Shown here piece by piece: positions 54,870-62,984 of a DNA stretch of 64,000 nucleotides. The position numbers and the translations under genes are program-made. This DNA is from Pyrodictiaceae archaeon (lineage in GTDB: Archaea; Thermoproteota; Thermoprotei_A; Sulfolobales; Pyrodictiaceae): contig JALVSY010000030.1 in the NCBI GenBank assembly GCA_027036135.1, positions 148,501 through 212,500 on the forward strand. Reading direction: 5' to 3'. Under the pieces are notes generated by a model. It searched no databases and was not told the origin of the DNA. It was given only the letters and a program-made list of their open reading frames with translations. Every line of letters starts with the position of its first letter. Within the stretch, counting starts at the first letter, position 1.

Positions 54870-56151
54870 ACCTCACCAGCCTCGGTGCGACCATGTTGAC
54901 GGCTCCTAGGGCCTCTGTAAACGAGGACGCCCTTAGTACATGTACCATGGGGTAGTCCCTTAGCTTGCTCGCCGTGTACCTGTATTCCTCGAGAAAAACC
55001 TCTCTATGCATATCGGGGTACAAATAGACAATTATTAGCGGAGCTCTACGCTTCCTAGCAACATCGACTAAGTCGTCTACGTGGAGCGAGATCTCGGGAC
55101 CCGTGAGAATTACTAATGGAATATTCTCGGAATAGGCTGAGGCCTCGCGTAGCGCGTCCCGGAAATTAGCCCTAGGGGCGCTGAGGTAGGGATCGGTCAT
55201 CGAGGCACGGTTATATAGTTCAAAGAATGTCTGGGATGCATGTGCCGGGGATCTACTGAACCAGACCTCCCCGTAAAGAAAAGTGTACCCCAGTATGCCT
55301 GCACTCTGCTTAACACCCATTGCGAGCGACGAGGCCACTCGTAGTACGTTGTCGCCAGGGGTTGCCCCGGGCTCTCCTATCCACATTGGTCTAGAGAGGT
55401 CTAGGAATATGTAGAGACGGAGACGGAGCTCAGCTAGGTCCTCCCTGACCATTAATCTCTGTAAGCGGGCAGAGGCTGACCACACAATGCGTCTCGGGTC
55501 ATCCCCGGGCTGGTACTCCCTTATGCTGTAGAACTCCATTCCAGCGCCCTTAATCCTCTTAGAGTATATTTCCTCGAGCCCCAGCGTCTCTCCAGAATAC
55601 ATCCTGGTTCTAGCAGTGATTGCTACAGGGTAGTATCTAACAACAATCACGGACTCTAGGCTCCTTGCAGCACTGAAGAGGGCTAGTGGAGACGATTTCT
55701 CTAGGACTATTCTCCTCGCAGTACTAAGCCCTGGTGCACCCACGAGCCCGTATGTGTATGTCTTACACTCTCCTGGTCCCACGTTGACGAGGAATCCTGT
55801 TGCAGCTGGTACTCTGCGAGTCCTTGGGGGAGTATCCTCTAGTACCACGAGGTTATCGATATTCTCGCTGGACTTGTTGCATACACGGGTTAGTATCCTT
55901 ATGGGTGTGTTCTCAGGAGCTGCTCTCTCTACAACGTCTCTCCGAACGCTTACACGGGATAATAATGACTCGTATTTGTTGATTATCGCGTACTCTGCTG
56001 TCACGAGGACTACTAGGAGTAATGAGACGGGAAGCGTTATCGCCGGATATGCCCCGAGGAAGCCGAGAACATAAAGAAGCACAGCCGAAAACACAGCAAC
56101 AATAGCCTTTGGCGTCGGGGTTATCGCCACTCCTTGCCAGCCCTCTACCAA
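54859..56151 (-). CDS. DUF58 domain protein with vWA-like fold
   Basis: A 430-residue protein. Two N-terminal transmembrane helices (about 15-55) are followed by a beta-rich domain and the DUF58 signature EFYSIREYQPGDDPRRIVWSASARLQRLMVREDLAE, then a von Willebrand A-like fold with LYIFLDLSRPMW and LVILTGPE. DUF58 proteins work with MoxR ATPases in assembling or activating membrane or extracytoplasmic complexes. MoxR is 16 bases upstream. Confidence 0.88.
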   Translation of the reverse strand: MVEGWQGVAITPTPKAIVAVFSAVLLYVLGFLGAYPAITLPVSLLLVVLVTAEYAIINKYESLLSRVSVRRDVVERAAPENTPIRILTRVCNKSSENIDNLVVLEDTPPRTRRVPAATGFLVNVGPGECKTYTYGLVGAPGLSTARRIVLEKSSPLALFSAARSLESVIVVRYYPVAITARTRMYSGETLGLEEIYSKRIKGAGMEFYSIREYQPGDDPRRIVWSASARLQRLMVREDLAELRLRLYIFLDLSRPMWIGEPGATPGDNVLRVASSLAMGVKQSAGILGYTFLYGEVWFSRSPAHASQTFFELYNRASMTDPYLSAPRANFRDALREASAYSENIPLVILTGPEISLHVDDLVDVARKRRAPLIIVYLYPDMHREVFLEEYRYTASKLRDYPMVHVLRASSFTEALGAVNMVAPRLVRYAA

Positions 56152-56167
56152 GGCAGTTATCTAGCCG

Positions 56168-57079
56168 CTACGGGGGAGGAACCTTAGCCAATACCTCCTC
56201 TATTATCTTCTCGGGTGTTATCCCGGCAAGCTTCGCCTCCGGCTTCAATATTATCCTGTGACGCAGGGCTGGCCACGCAGCTTGCTTCACGTGGTCAGGT
56301 GTAACGTGCTTGTCTCCCCGGATATATGCCAGTGCTCTAGCTATCTGCATCATGGCTATAGCTGCTCTCGGGGAGCCGCCTAGCTGGACATGGGGGCTAT
56401 GATGAGTCGCCTCAACTATTGAAGCTATATAGTACTTTACGTTCCGATCCACGTAGATGCTCCAAATCTCTTCCCGTGCTTGTAGCAGCTGCTCCCTAGT
56501 TATCACGGGCTTTACGGGCCACTCCTCTATCGTTCTCAGCCTCTCAAGTATCTCTACTAGCTCGTCGCGCGACGGGTACCCTATCACGACCTTCGACATG
56601 AACCTGTCTACTTGTGCCTCGCTTAAGGGGTATACGCCCTCGAACTCCACGGGATTCATAGTAGCTATTACTGTGAACACGGGGGAAAGCCGGAAGGTAT
56701 TCCCCCATACTGTTACTTGTCTCTCCTGCATAGCCTCCAGTAACGCCGCCTGCGTCTTCGGGCTAGCACGGTTAATCTCATCTACTAGCACTATGTCCGC
56801 GAATATGGGGCCCCTCTCGAACTCGAAGCGGTTCTGCCTATAGACATAGGTTCCTATTATATCGCTGGGGAGTAGGTCCGGGGTGAACTGGATACGCTTA
56901 AACTCAAGACTCATTGCCGAGGCAATAGCCTTTGCTATAGTCGTCTTAGCTACTCCCGGCACACCTTCCAGGAGAACATGGCCACCAGCAAGGATTGTAG
57001 CAAGAATGTATTCCAGTTCCTCACGCTTACCCACAATAACCTTGGATACTTCATCAAGTATCTCCGAGAACACCGTCAA
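56168..57079 (-). CDS. moxR: MoxR-family AAA+ ATPase
   Basis: A 303-residue chaperone-like ATPase. Walker A is [18 protein letters not shown], Walker B is [30 protein letters not shown], sensor 1 is [24 protein letters not shown], and the lid carries [18 protein letters not shown]. Partner DUF58 is directly downstream, and two membrane proteins of the cluster lie upstream. ATG start. Confidence 0.94.
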   Translation of the reverse strand: MTVFSEILDEVSKVIVGKREELEYILATILAGGHVLLEGVPGVAKTTIAKAIASAMSLEFKRIQFTPDLLPSDIIGTYVYRQNRFEFERGPIFADIVLVDEINRASPKTQAALLEAMQERQVTVWGNTFRLSPVFTVIATMNPVEFEGVYPLSEAQVDRFMSKVVIGYPSRDELVEILERLRTIEEWPVKPVITREQLLQAREEIWSIYVDRNVKYYIASIVEATHHSPHVQLGGSPRAAIAMMQIARALAYIRGDKHVTPDHVKQAAWPALRHRIILKPEAKLAGITPEKIIEEVLAKVPPP

Positions 57080-57134
57080 TGCTTACTATGACCTCCTCTC
57101 CGCGCATGATACAGGGAGACGAGGGTTTTACGGC

Positions 57135-58139
57135 TTACTTTGATCCCGTCCTCGATACTATGGTCTTTATAGTCTTCAGCACCTCCTCTACATCCACTAG
57201 TTCCTCGCGCCGCTCCTCGGGCTTCTCTGGGAGCCCTGTGACAAGAACAGCAGTGATAAGCGGTAGAATAATCGTAGCAACAGCGACGGCCACTAGGTTG
57301 TTCTTAACCCAGGCAGCTATCCCCGCTAGTACTCCTATAGCGCCAGCTATTGTTTCCCTAAGGAAGGCGGAGACGCGTATCACTTGGCTCATACGATAAT
57401 GAGTATTATCGAACACTATATAGTGGATATGGTAGTGTTTATCGAGTAGTTTTACGAGGCCTAGCGCCACTCTTCGGGTAGACGGGAATGGTTTCAGCCC
57501 CTCGATCTCGAAGTTAGAGAAAATACTAGAATCACTAACAACGAGTGCCCATCCTTTCCCAGCCCTAACGAGTGCTGCAACAGGGTAGCGCTTACCAGGG
57601 CTCGGCTCAGCCCAGCAAACAACACGTGCTCCACTAGGTAGTTTCTTTAACCATGCTACCTTGGTTGATACTATTACCTTGCCCATACAGATTAGTGGTA
57701 CCAGGTAGCTAAGCTTACCAGTAACCCTGCTCTCGAGAAGCGAGTCGCTTATCTCTATGCCCCCGAGCATGTCTAGGAGTTTCCTAGTGTTACCCGTCTC
57801 ATCAGCTACCAGTAGGGCTATTTTTCCCTCCCTGACCAGGCTTGCTAGCGTGGCTGCCTCGGTGTCTGTGAAGGGCTTATCGGGGCCTAGTATGACGTAG
57901 AGGGTCTTTCTATGCATGTAGGAGCGAGTCGCTATGTATGAGGGAGAGCCTAGTGCGACATAGTATCCTCGCTGGGATAGGTAGGAATAGAAGTCATGTG
58001 TGCCCGTCATGAATATGTTCTCGGGGCTAGTTGAGTAAATCGAGGCAGACCTTGTAGATATGTTGCCAGCGGCTGCCGCCAAGAAGGCAGCACTAAGAAC
58101 CGCTATCACTAGTAGCGTTGTTCTCCCAGGCACTAACAA
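57135..58139 (-). CDS. DUF4350-like membrane protein
   Basis: A 334-residue protein with an N-terminal helix (VIAVLSAAFLAAAAG), an extracytoplasmic-looking domain (YVILGPDKPFTDTEAATLASLVREGKIALLVADETGNTRKLLDMLG, a glutamine-amidotransferase-like pattern), and two C-terminal helices (AGAIGVLAGIAAWV and VAVATIILPLITAVLV). This order matches DUF4350 proteins of MoxR clusters. It overlaps the upstream gene by 47 bases. ATG 58139 or a nearby start. Confidence 0.75.
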   Translation of the reverse strand: MLVPGRTTLLVIAVLSAAFLAAAAGNISTRSASIYSTSPENIFMTGTHDFYSYLSQRGYYVALGSPSYIATRSYMHRKTLYVILGPDKPFTDTEAATLASLVREGKIALLVADETGNTRKLLDMLGGIEISDSLLESRVTGKLSYLVPLICMGKVIVSTKVAWLKKLPSGARVVCWAEPSPGKRYPVAALVRAGKGWALVVSDSSIFSNFEIEGLKPFPSTRRVALGLVKLLDKHYHIHYIVFDNTHYRMSQVIRVSAFLRETIAGAIGVLAGIAAWVKNNLVAVAVATIILPLITAVLVTGLPEKPEERREELVDVEEVLKTIKTIVSRTGSK

Positions 58140-58668
58140 GCCTCTTCGCCTCCTCTACCTCCTCCACGCTGGGCTCCCGGGGAGAAAACACTGTTGAGTT
58201 ATAGATATCCGCGAACCTCATCAGTTTTTCATCAGGGCCGAGCAGCGCAGCAGTCTCAGTAACAGTCAACCCCTCGTAGAACCCAGATGTGCCAAGCAGC
58301 TTCCCACGTAGATAGTCGAAAAGCGACCTAAGCACGCGCTTACGCCCCTCATAGCGATACGGCGGAGAAACCGAGTAGAGCAACCCAGTGCCAGGCCCAG
58401 CGGGAACGACTTCGCCTTCGCCGCTATACCGGCTAGCAATAAGGTAGAGGAGAACAGCGACAACAAGGGCAACAACAACCGATACAACCACGGAGAATGG
58501 TACCCCATGAAGACCCGAGCTCGTAGATGAACCAGCTACAAGCCCTCCATGCCTCTCAGTACCAGTATTGTTCAAAGCAATAGCCTTGTATATATAGGAG
58601 AGATTAAGCCGAGGAGAAGAACCCCCAAGCGGTATATAGTGCTGAGGCGTATCTATGACGCTAGCCAC
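58093..58668 (-). CDS. DUF4129-like membrane protein, first gene of MoxR operon
   Basis: A 191-residue protein with about 55 polar residues, one membrane helix (PFSVVVSVVVALVVAVLLYLIA) and a cytoplasmic C-terminal domain with RSLFDYLRGKLLGTSGFYEGLTVTETAALLG and a closing YNSTVFSPREPSVEEVEEAKRLV, the DUF4129 hallmark. The N-terminus lacks a signal peptide, so the protein may begin further in or use a different start. The start GTG 58668 lies only 47 bases after the tRNA-Ala 3' end, on the same strand, with no TATA box between. Confidence 0.72.
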   Translation of the reverse strand: MASVIDTPQHYIPLGGSSPRLNLSYIYKAIALNNTGTERHGGLVAGSSTSSGLHGVPFSVVVSVVVALVVAVLLYLIASRYSGEGEVVPAGPGTGLLYSVSPPYRYEGRKRVLRSLFDYLRGKLLGTSGFYEGLTVTETAALLGPDEKLMRFADIYNSTVFSPREPSVEEVEEAKRLVSAWENNATSDSGS

Positions 58669-58715
58669 ACCAAGAGCACCGAAAACAGTTCACTAGGCCC
58701 CGGGTAGAGGGGTGG

Positions 58716-58789
<74 letters not shown>

Positions 58790-59164
58790 ACCCATGTAAG
58801 TGGAATGTACCCAGCCCTATCCAGGGCTATAAGGCTTCTCCCCGAGAACCAGGAAAAGAGCAGGAAAAGAGGCTCGGATGCGGGCCTTGCCGCCATCCCC
58901 CGGAGCACCCGGGGCCCCCGGGGTTGCCGGTGCCACGGGCCTTTCAACCCGGGTTCTCTCTTCACAGCCACCAACCAGTACACAGAGCAATACACCCTCA
59001 TAAACCTCGTCTAAGCTCCCCAACAACCCTTGGGGGAATGAAGTATATTAATCCGAGAAACACTGTCTCCAACTAGCCTGGGTGAAGGGCCGCCTCCATA
59101 GAGCCCCGCTCAAGGGGGCGATGAGGCCTAGCGGCCTCGTGGATCCCTCGGATGAAGCATGTGA
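58790..59164. other. GC-rich non-coding region between two tRNA genes
   Basis: This 375-base gap has no credible coding frame but two structured-looking parts. About 58880-58955 is extremely GC-rich with runs such as CACCCGGGGCCCCCGGGG that can fold. From 59070 to 59160, downstream of TATATTA at 59044-59050, hairpins GAGGCC-TAGC-GGCCTC and GCCCC-GCTCAA-GGGGGC can form just before tRNA-His. In such genomes GC-rich intergenic DNA usually marks structured RNA; SRP RNA hallmarks were looked for and not seen. Confidence 0.4.
59044..59050 (+). promoter_or_regulatory. TATA box upstream of tRNA-His region
   Basis: TATATTA lies about 115 bases before the tRNA-His gene, too far for the tRNA alone. A transcript would start near 59072 and include about 90 bases of GC-rich hairpin-forming sequence before the tRNA. 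Confidence 0.4.
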
Positions 59165-59238
59165 GGCCGCCGTAGCTCAGCCGGGAGAGCGCGGGGCTGT
59201 GGACCCCGAGGTCCCGGGTTCAAATCCCGGCGGCGGCC
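59165..59238 (+). tRNA. tRNA-His (anticodon GTG), with encoded G-1
   Basis: Acceptor GCCGCCG (59166-59172) pairs with CGGCGGC (59231-59237). The extra 5' G at 59165 faces C73 at 59238, the histidine identity pair, and CCA is encoded at 59239-59241. The anticodon arm is CGGGG-CTGTGGA-CCCCG, anticodon GTG. No intron. Confidence 0.96.
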
Positions 59239-59378
59239 CCATTCTCGTTCCCCATTTTATTCGATATACGTGAAGAGAAGAAGGTATGTACTGGCTATTA
59301 CTATGCTTCCAGCCTAGCTTGTGTTGATTCGTTGGAGAATATACACTATGTATATTTTGTTATATTCTAGAATAACTC

Positions 59379-59385
59379 TTATAAT
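59379..59385 (+). promoter_or_regulatory. TATA box of the ABC exporter gene
   Basis: TTATAAT lies in an AT-rich leader. Its centre is about 39 bases before GTG 59421, and the predicted transcription start (about 59408) lies downstream of the other candidate start GTG 59397. Confidence 0.5.
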
Positions 59386-59420
59386 GTACGCGACTAGTGC
59401 GCCTAATTACGGGAAAAGAG

Positions 59421-61043
59421 GTGACAAGCCTTAGAGACCTTATTGCCGAAAACATTGGGATGATGAAGATACTGAAACGGTATGTAGCACTTACTCTCGT
59501 AGTATTTACTCTTGCATCTCTGACGACGTATTTTGAAGCAATACTTATGAAGAAATTTATAGATTCGCTTGCTTCTAAGAGCAGTATTAGTGAAGTAGTT
59601 AAGCTAGGAATGTCTATACTCTTTGTAGTAGCATTATCTTATATTCTGAGCTTTTATGGTGAATACATGTTACAGACCCTAGGCCTAAGAAGTATTCGAA
59701 TCCTTACCTCTCGTGTATTAGAGTCCCTTTACAAGGCTAAAATTCAAGTTATAAGAGCCGGCGATGTGCTTGCCCGTATAGTCTCGGACATACCGGAGCT
59801 CTCACATGTAGTTGCAGAGTTTATACCAGCGTTACTAATTAATATAATAAATTTCATTATTGTTGTGTTTACGCTGAAAGTGCTCTCTATGCAACTATTA
59901 TTAGTCGCATTAATTCTGATACCCGTTAATTACCTTGTTTACCGAATTGCATCAAGAAAAATTTCTCTATATTCAGGCCTTGAGAGACGAAGCCTCTCAG
60001 AAATGGTCAACGAGGTTAAGACCACTATTGATAGCTTATTCCTAATAAAACGCGCAATGAGCTTCGAGTTCTTTGAAGAACGTGTAGGTTTTTCGCTTAG
60101 GCGATGGGTATCAAGCTTAATGAAATTCATTCTGTACAAGATATTTTTCAATAAATCGTATTTTTATCTAAACTCTATACTTAGAGTAATAATACTTATT
60201 ATCGGTGGTATGTTAGTAGTCAAGGGTCAAATAAGTATAGGTGCATTAATAGCATTTTCGTCGATATTGTCAAGTTTATATGAACCTATAATGAATATAG
60301 CTAATTTCCTTACATCTATGACTGCATACATACCTTACCTGGAGAGATACTATGAGGTCATAAATATTGAGAAGGAAAGAGACGGTACTAAGGAATTAAA
60401 GGAAGTTAGAAACATAGTAATCAAGAACGTCACTGTTAGCGTGGATAGAAAAGTATTGTTACAAGACATTAATATGGAGATTAAACGTGGAGAAAGCATA
60501 GGCATTAAGGGCCCCATAGGATCCGGGAAAACGACGTTCGCGTTGCTATTAACTAGATTCTACGAGCCCTCAAGCGGGGCTATACTAATTAATGAAATTG
60601 ATTATAGAGAGTATAAGTTATCCTCGCTAAGGAGAAAAATATACTATGTGCCGTCAAAGGATGTAGTACTTCCACTCACACTACGAGAAAACATCACCCT
60701 AGGCAACGATATCAGCAAGGAGGAGCTAAACAGAGTACTTAGGCTCACTAGGATAGATTTCGCGGACCCCGATACATGGATTAATCCAAGTAAGCTATCT
60801 GAGGGCCAGAAGCAGAAAATCGCATTAGCTAGAGCACTAGCACTTAAGCCTGATGTACTAATACTTGACGAGGCAACAAATAACCTAGATAGAGCCGAGG
60901 AACTAAGAATACTCAATAATATAAGAAAATACATGCCCGGCTCAACACTGATACTTATCTCTCATAGAGAGACAACACTACTAAACACTAATACCATATG
61001 CGAAATCCGCGAAGGTCGAGTAAGATGCCATAAAGCAATATGA
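59421..61043 (+). CDS. ABC exporter, fused membrane and ATPase domains
   Basis: A half-transporter of about 540 residues. Six membrane helices occupy roughly 25-320 of the chain; the ATPase domain has Walker A GPIGSGKTT, an LSEGQKQKIALARAL signature (LSGGQ variant), Walker B DVLILDEATNNLD and the H-loop LISHRE. It should homodimerise. Substrate unknown. The gene is more AT-rich than its neighbours and lies between tRNA-His and RNase P RNA, so acquisition by transfer is possible. GTG 59421 after AAAAGAG is preferred to GTG 59397 because of the TATA position. Confidence 0.88.
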   Translation: MTSLRDLIAENIGMMKILKRYVALTLVVFTLASLTTYFEAILMKKFIDSLASKSSISEVVKLGMSILFVVALSYILSFYGEYMLQTLGLRSIRILTSRVLESLYKAKIQVIRAGDVLARIVSDIPELSHVVAEFIPALLINIINFIIVVFTLKVLSMQLLLVALILIPVNYLVYRIASRKISLYSGLERRSLSEMVNEVKTTIDSLFLIKRAMSFEFFEERVGFSLRRWVSSLMKFILYKIFFNKSYFYLNSILRVIILIIGGMLVVKGQISIGALIAFSSILSSLYEPIMNIANFLTSMTAYIPYLERYYEVINIEKERDGTKELKEVRNIVIKNVTVSVDRKVLLQDINMEIKRGESIGIKGPIGSGKTTFALLLTRFYEPSSGAILINEIDYREYKLSSLRRKIYYVPSKDVVLPLTLRENITLGNDISKEELNRVLRLTRIDFADPDTWINPSKLSEGQKQKIALARALALKPDVLILDEATNNLDRAEELRILNNIRKYMPGSTLILISHRETTLLNTNTICEIREGRVRCHKAI

Positions 61044-61141
61044 CTAAGAGACGTAAGCCTTGTTCCTCAAGAACTTCATTAGTGACAATAACCCTACGGC
61101 AATACAGGCTTATTACAATAGTAACTAATTGTATAGAACGT

Positions 61142-61473
61142 GGCTGGGCCCCGGCTGGCCGCTGACGGGCCCTCTTCGGGCCCGAGGAAACTCCGCCCTC
61201 CCCGCGGCACCGGGGCACCGAGAGGGTGCACGGGCAGTCCCCGTGGCAACGGCACAGAAACGGCACGCCCGCCTAGGGAGGACGATGAGGCGGCGAGGGC
61301 TCCCCGGCAACGGGGGCCAGTAACCCGCTGAGGACCTAGGCGGGTGCGTTGAAACGGCCGACCCCCGGGGAGCAAGGCGGCGCGCCGATGAGGGCCGCGC
61401 GAGTGGCGCGCCGGGTCCGCTTAGTCGGATGCGGCCGAAGGTACAGAAGGCGGGTTATAGCCGGGGCCCAGCC
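61142..61473 (+). ncRNA. rnpB: RNase P RNA (archaeal type)
   Basis: The catalytic RNA that matures tRNA 5' ends. The ends pair as a long P1: GGCTGGGCCCCGGCT at 61142 with AGCCGGGGCCCAGCC ending at 61473. Conserved elements appear in order: GAGGAAACTCC (61184-61194), ACAGAAACGGCAC (61254 onward), AGTAACCCGCTGAGG (61319 onward), TTGAAACGGCC (61349 onward) and ACAGAAGGCGGGTTATAGCC just before the 3' P1 strand. About 332 bases and very GC-rich. Open reading frames inside it are incidental. Confidence 0.95.
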
Positions 61474-61560
61474 ATTCCTTGGCTCTTCTTTGGTGGCTGC
61501 TTTGCTGAGTAGTTACTATATTAGTCTCCCGATTGCTACGTGGTTCTCTGGGTGCAGGAT

Positions 61561-61941
61561 TTGGGTAGGCGGAGGAGGAAGTATCGTAAGCGGCAATTGC
61601 TGCGCCCACAGCCGCGATTACCGACGGTGTTCGAGTGTCCTCACTGCGGTGCTAGGGCTATTAGTGTTGAGATAAAGAAGAAGGAGCGTAATGAGAGAGG
61701 CGAGGTAAAGGCTATAATTAGGTGCGGGAATTGCGGCCTCTATGCCGAGATGTGGGTTCCTGAGATATTCCAGCCAGTTGACGTGTATTCTAAGTTCCTT
61801 GATGCGTATCTTGAGGGCAGGATAGAGGTCAAGTTCTTAAAGAAGGCTGAGGAGCGCACGATTAGTCTAGAGGAACTGGGTGCTGAGGAGACTGGTTTTG
61901 AAACCGGGGAAGGTGGAGCAGAGTCTGAAGAAGCGTATTGA
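61561..61941 (+). CDS. Elf1-like transcription elongation factor, zinc ribbon
   Basis: A 126-residue protein. A basic N-terminus (GRRRRKYRKR) precedes the zinc ribbon (FECPHCGARAIS and IIRCGNCGLYAEM) and an acidic C-terminal tail. This is the archaeal counterpart of eukaryotic Elf1, which travels with RNA polymerase. I start at TTG 61561 because the basic segment matches the family start and GGTGCAGG lies just upstream; the frame opens at GTG 61540. It overlaps the GGGP synthase gene. Confidence 0.85.
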   Translation: MGRRRRKYRKRQLLRPQPRLPTVFECPHCGARAISVEIKKKERNERGEVKAIIRCGNCGLYAEMWVPEIFQPVDVYSKFLDAYLEGRIEVKFLKKAEERTISLEELGAEETGFETGEGGAESEEAY

Positions 61942-62638
61942 GGCTGGGGAGAAGCTCTTCTTCCTGCTCTCTGATCCGGAGGACCCGCTAGACCCTAGCA
62001 TAGTTAAGCGATTCGAGGAAGGCGGGGCCGATGCTTTACTAGTCGGTGGCAGTCTTAACATAACGCCGCAGGACATAGATAACTATATTGACTCGTTGAG
62101 GAGGAGCGGCATAAGGCTCCCTATAATACTGTTCCCCGGGGGGCTGAACAATCTCTCTTCCAGGGCTGATGCTATCTTCTTTATGTCCCTGCTCAATAGC
62201 CTAGATACTTATTGGATTATTGGGGCACAGCTCGCAGCTGCTCTACTAGTTAGGCGAATGGGGCTGGAGGCTATCCCCACAGCCTATGTAATCATAGGGC
62301 ATGGCGGTGCGGCGGGGCATGTTGGGCGAGCCCTTCCCATACCCTACGAGAACACCTACATAGTAGCTTCATATGCTGCTGCAGCGGAGCTTCTTGGGTA
62401 TAGGTTCATCTACCTAGAGGCTGGGTCTGGTGCGCCGAAACCTGTGCCTGCCGAGGCTGTTAGCTATGCTAGGCGCGCGACAGAGGAAGCAGTGATAATC
62501 GTTGGTGGTGGTATACGCTCGGAGGAGAAAGCAATAGAGCTACTAAGCGCGGGAGCAGACGCAATAGTTATAGGTACCTTGGCGGAGAAGAACCCGCCTA
62601 AGGCGCTCCAAGTCTTAGACGCTGTTAAGAAGCGCTAG
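61913..62638 (+). CDS. geranylgeranylglyceryl phosphate synthase
   Basis: Makes the first ether bond of archaeal lipids, joining GGPP to glycerol 1-phosphate. A TIM-barrel with KLFFLLSDPEDPLDPSIVKRFEEGGADALLVGGSLN, LFPGGLNNLSSRADAIFFMSLLNS, YIVIGHGG-type and YLEAGSGAPKPV segments, and VVGGGIRSEEKA near the end. About 241 residues from GTG 61913, which has GGGGAAG upstream; the frame is open to 61880. Coupled to the Elf1-like gene by overlap. Confidence 0.93.
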   Translation: MEQSLKKRIEAGEKLFFLLSDPEDPLDPSIVKRFEEGGADALLVGGSLNITPQDIDNYIDSLRRSGIRLPIILFPGGLNNLSSRADAIFFMSLLNSLDTYWIIGAQLAAALLVRRMGLEAIPTAYVIIGHGGAAGHVGRALPIPYENTYIVASYAAAAELLGYRFIYLEAGSGAPKPVPAEAVSYARRATEEAVIIVGGGIRSEEKAIELLSAGADAIVIGTLAEKNPPKALQVLDAVKKR

Positions 62639-62901
62639 CACTTAGCAGCCTCGAGCTCCTTTGCGTACTTTTTCCTAAAAGCCTCCTCCGCATCAATACC
62701 GACCAGGTTAGCTACACTAAGCGTCCAAGCAATGACATCGGCTAGCTCCTCCTCAATAGACTCATGGTCTCCCTTCAGTAGCGCCTCGGCTAGCTCACCT
62801 ACCTCCTCAACGAGCCAGGTAAAGGTCGCGTAAAGCCCCCTCGCCTCATCCCTCTCGTAGAAAGCCTTCCTCATCGCCTCCTGTAGGCACCTCAGCTCCA
62901 C
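62635..62901 (-). CDS. MazG-like nucleotide pyrophosphohydrolase
   Basis: An 88-residue all-alpha NTP-PPase. The metal-binding pattern is WLVEEVGELAEALLKGD followed by IEEELADVIAWTLSVANLVGID, the two-helix E-x2-E and E-x2-D signature. Such enzymes remove non-canonical or excess nucleotides. It converges on GGGP synthase with a four-base overlap of coding ends and diverges from the CARF gene. Confidence 0.9.
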   Translation of the reverse strand: MELRCLQEAMRKAFYERDEARGLYATFTWLVEEVGELAEALLKGDHESIEEELADVIAWTLSVANLVGIDAEEAFRKKYAKELEAAKC

Positions 62902-62984
62902 AGCCCTCTACCCCACACTGCCATGGAGAAACGCGGCCAATAACCCTAACTCCTGGAAGGCCCTGCTTAGGGCTCACTGGAGGG

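Noticed and set aside
58860..59000. Possible SRP (7S) RNA in the GC-rich block
   Set aside because: The helix 8 hallmark (GGAAG...GCAGC-type loop) is absent on both strands, and the length does not fit.
61094..61440. Several overlapping open frames on both strands rich in Arg, Gly and Pro
   Set aside because: They lie inside the RNase P RNA; the high GC removes stop codons and the RNA elements explain the sequence.
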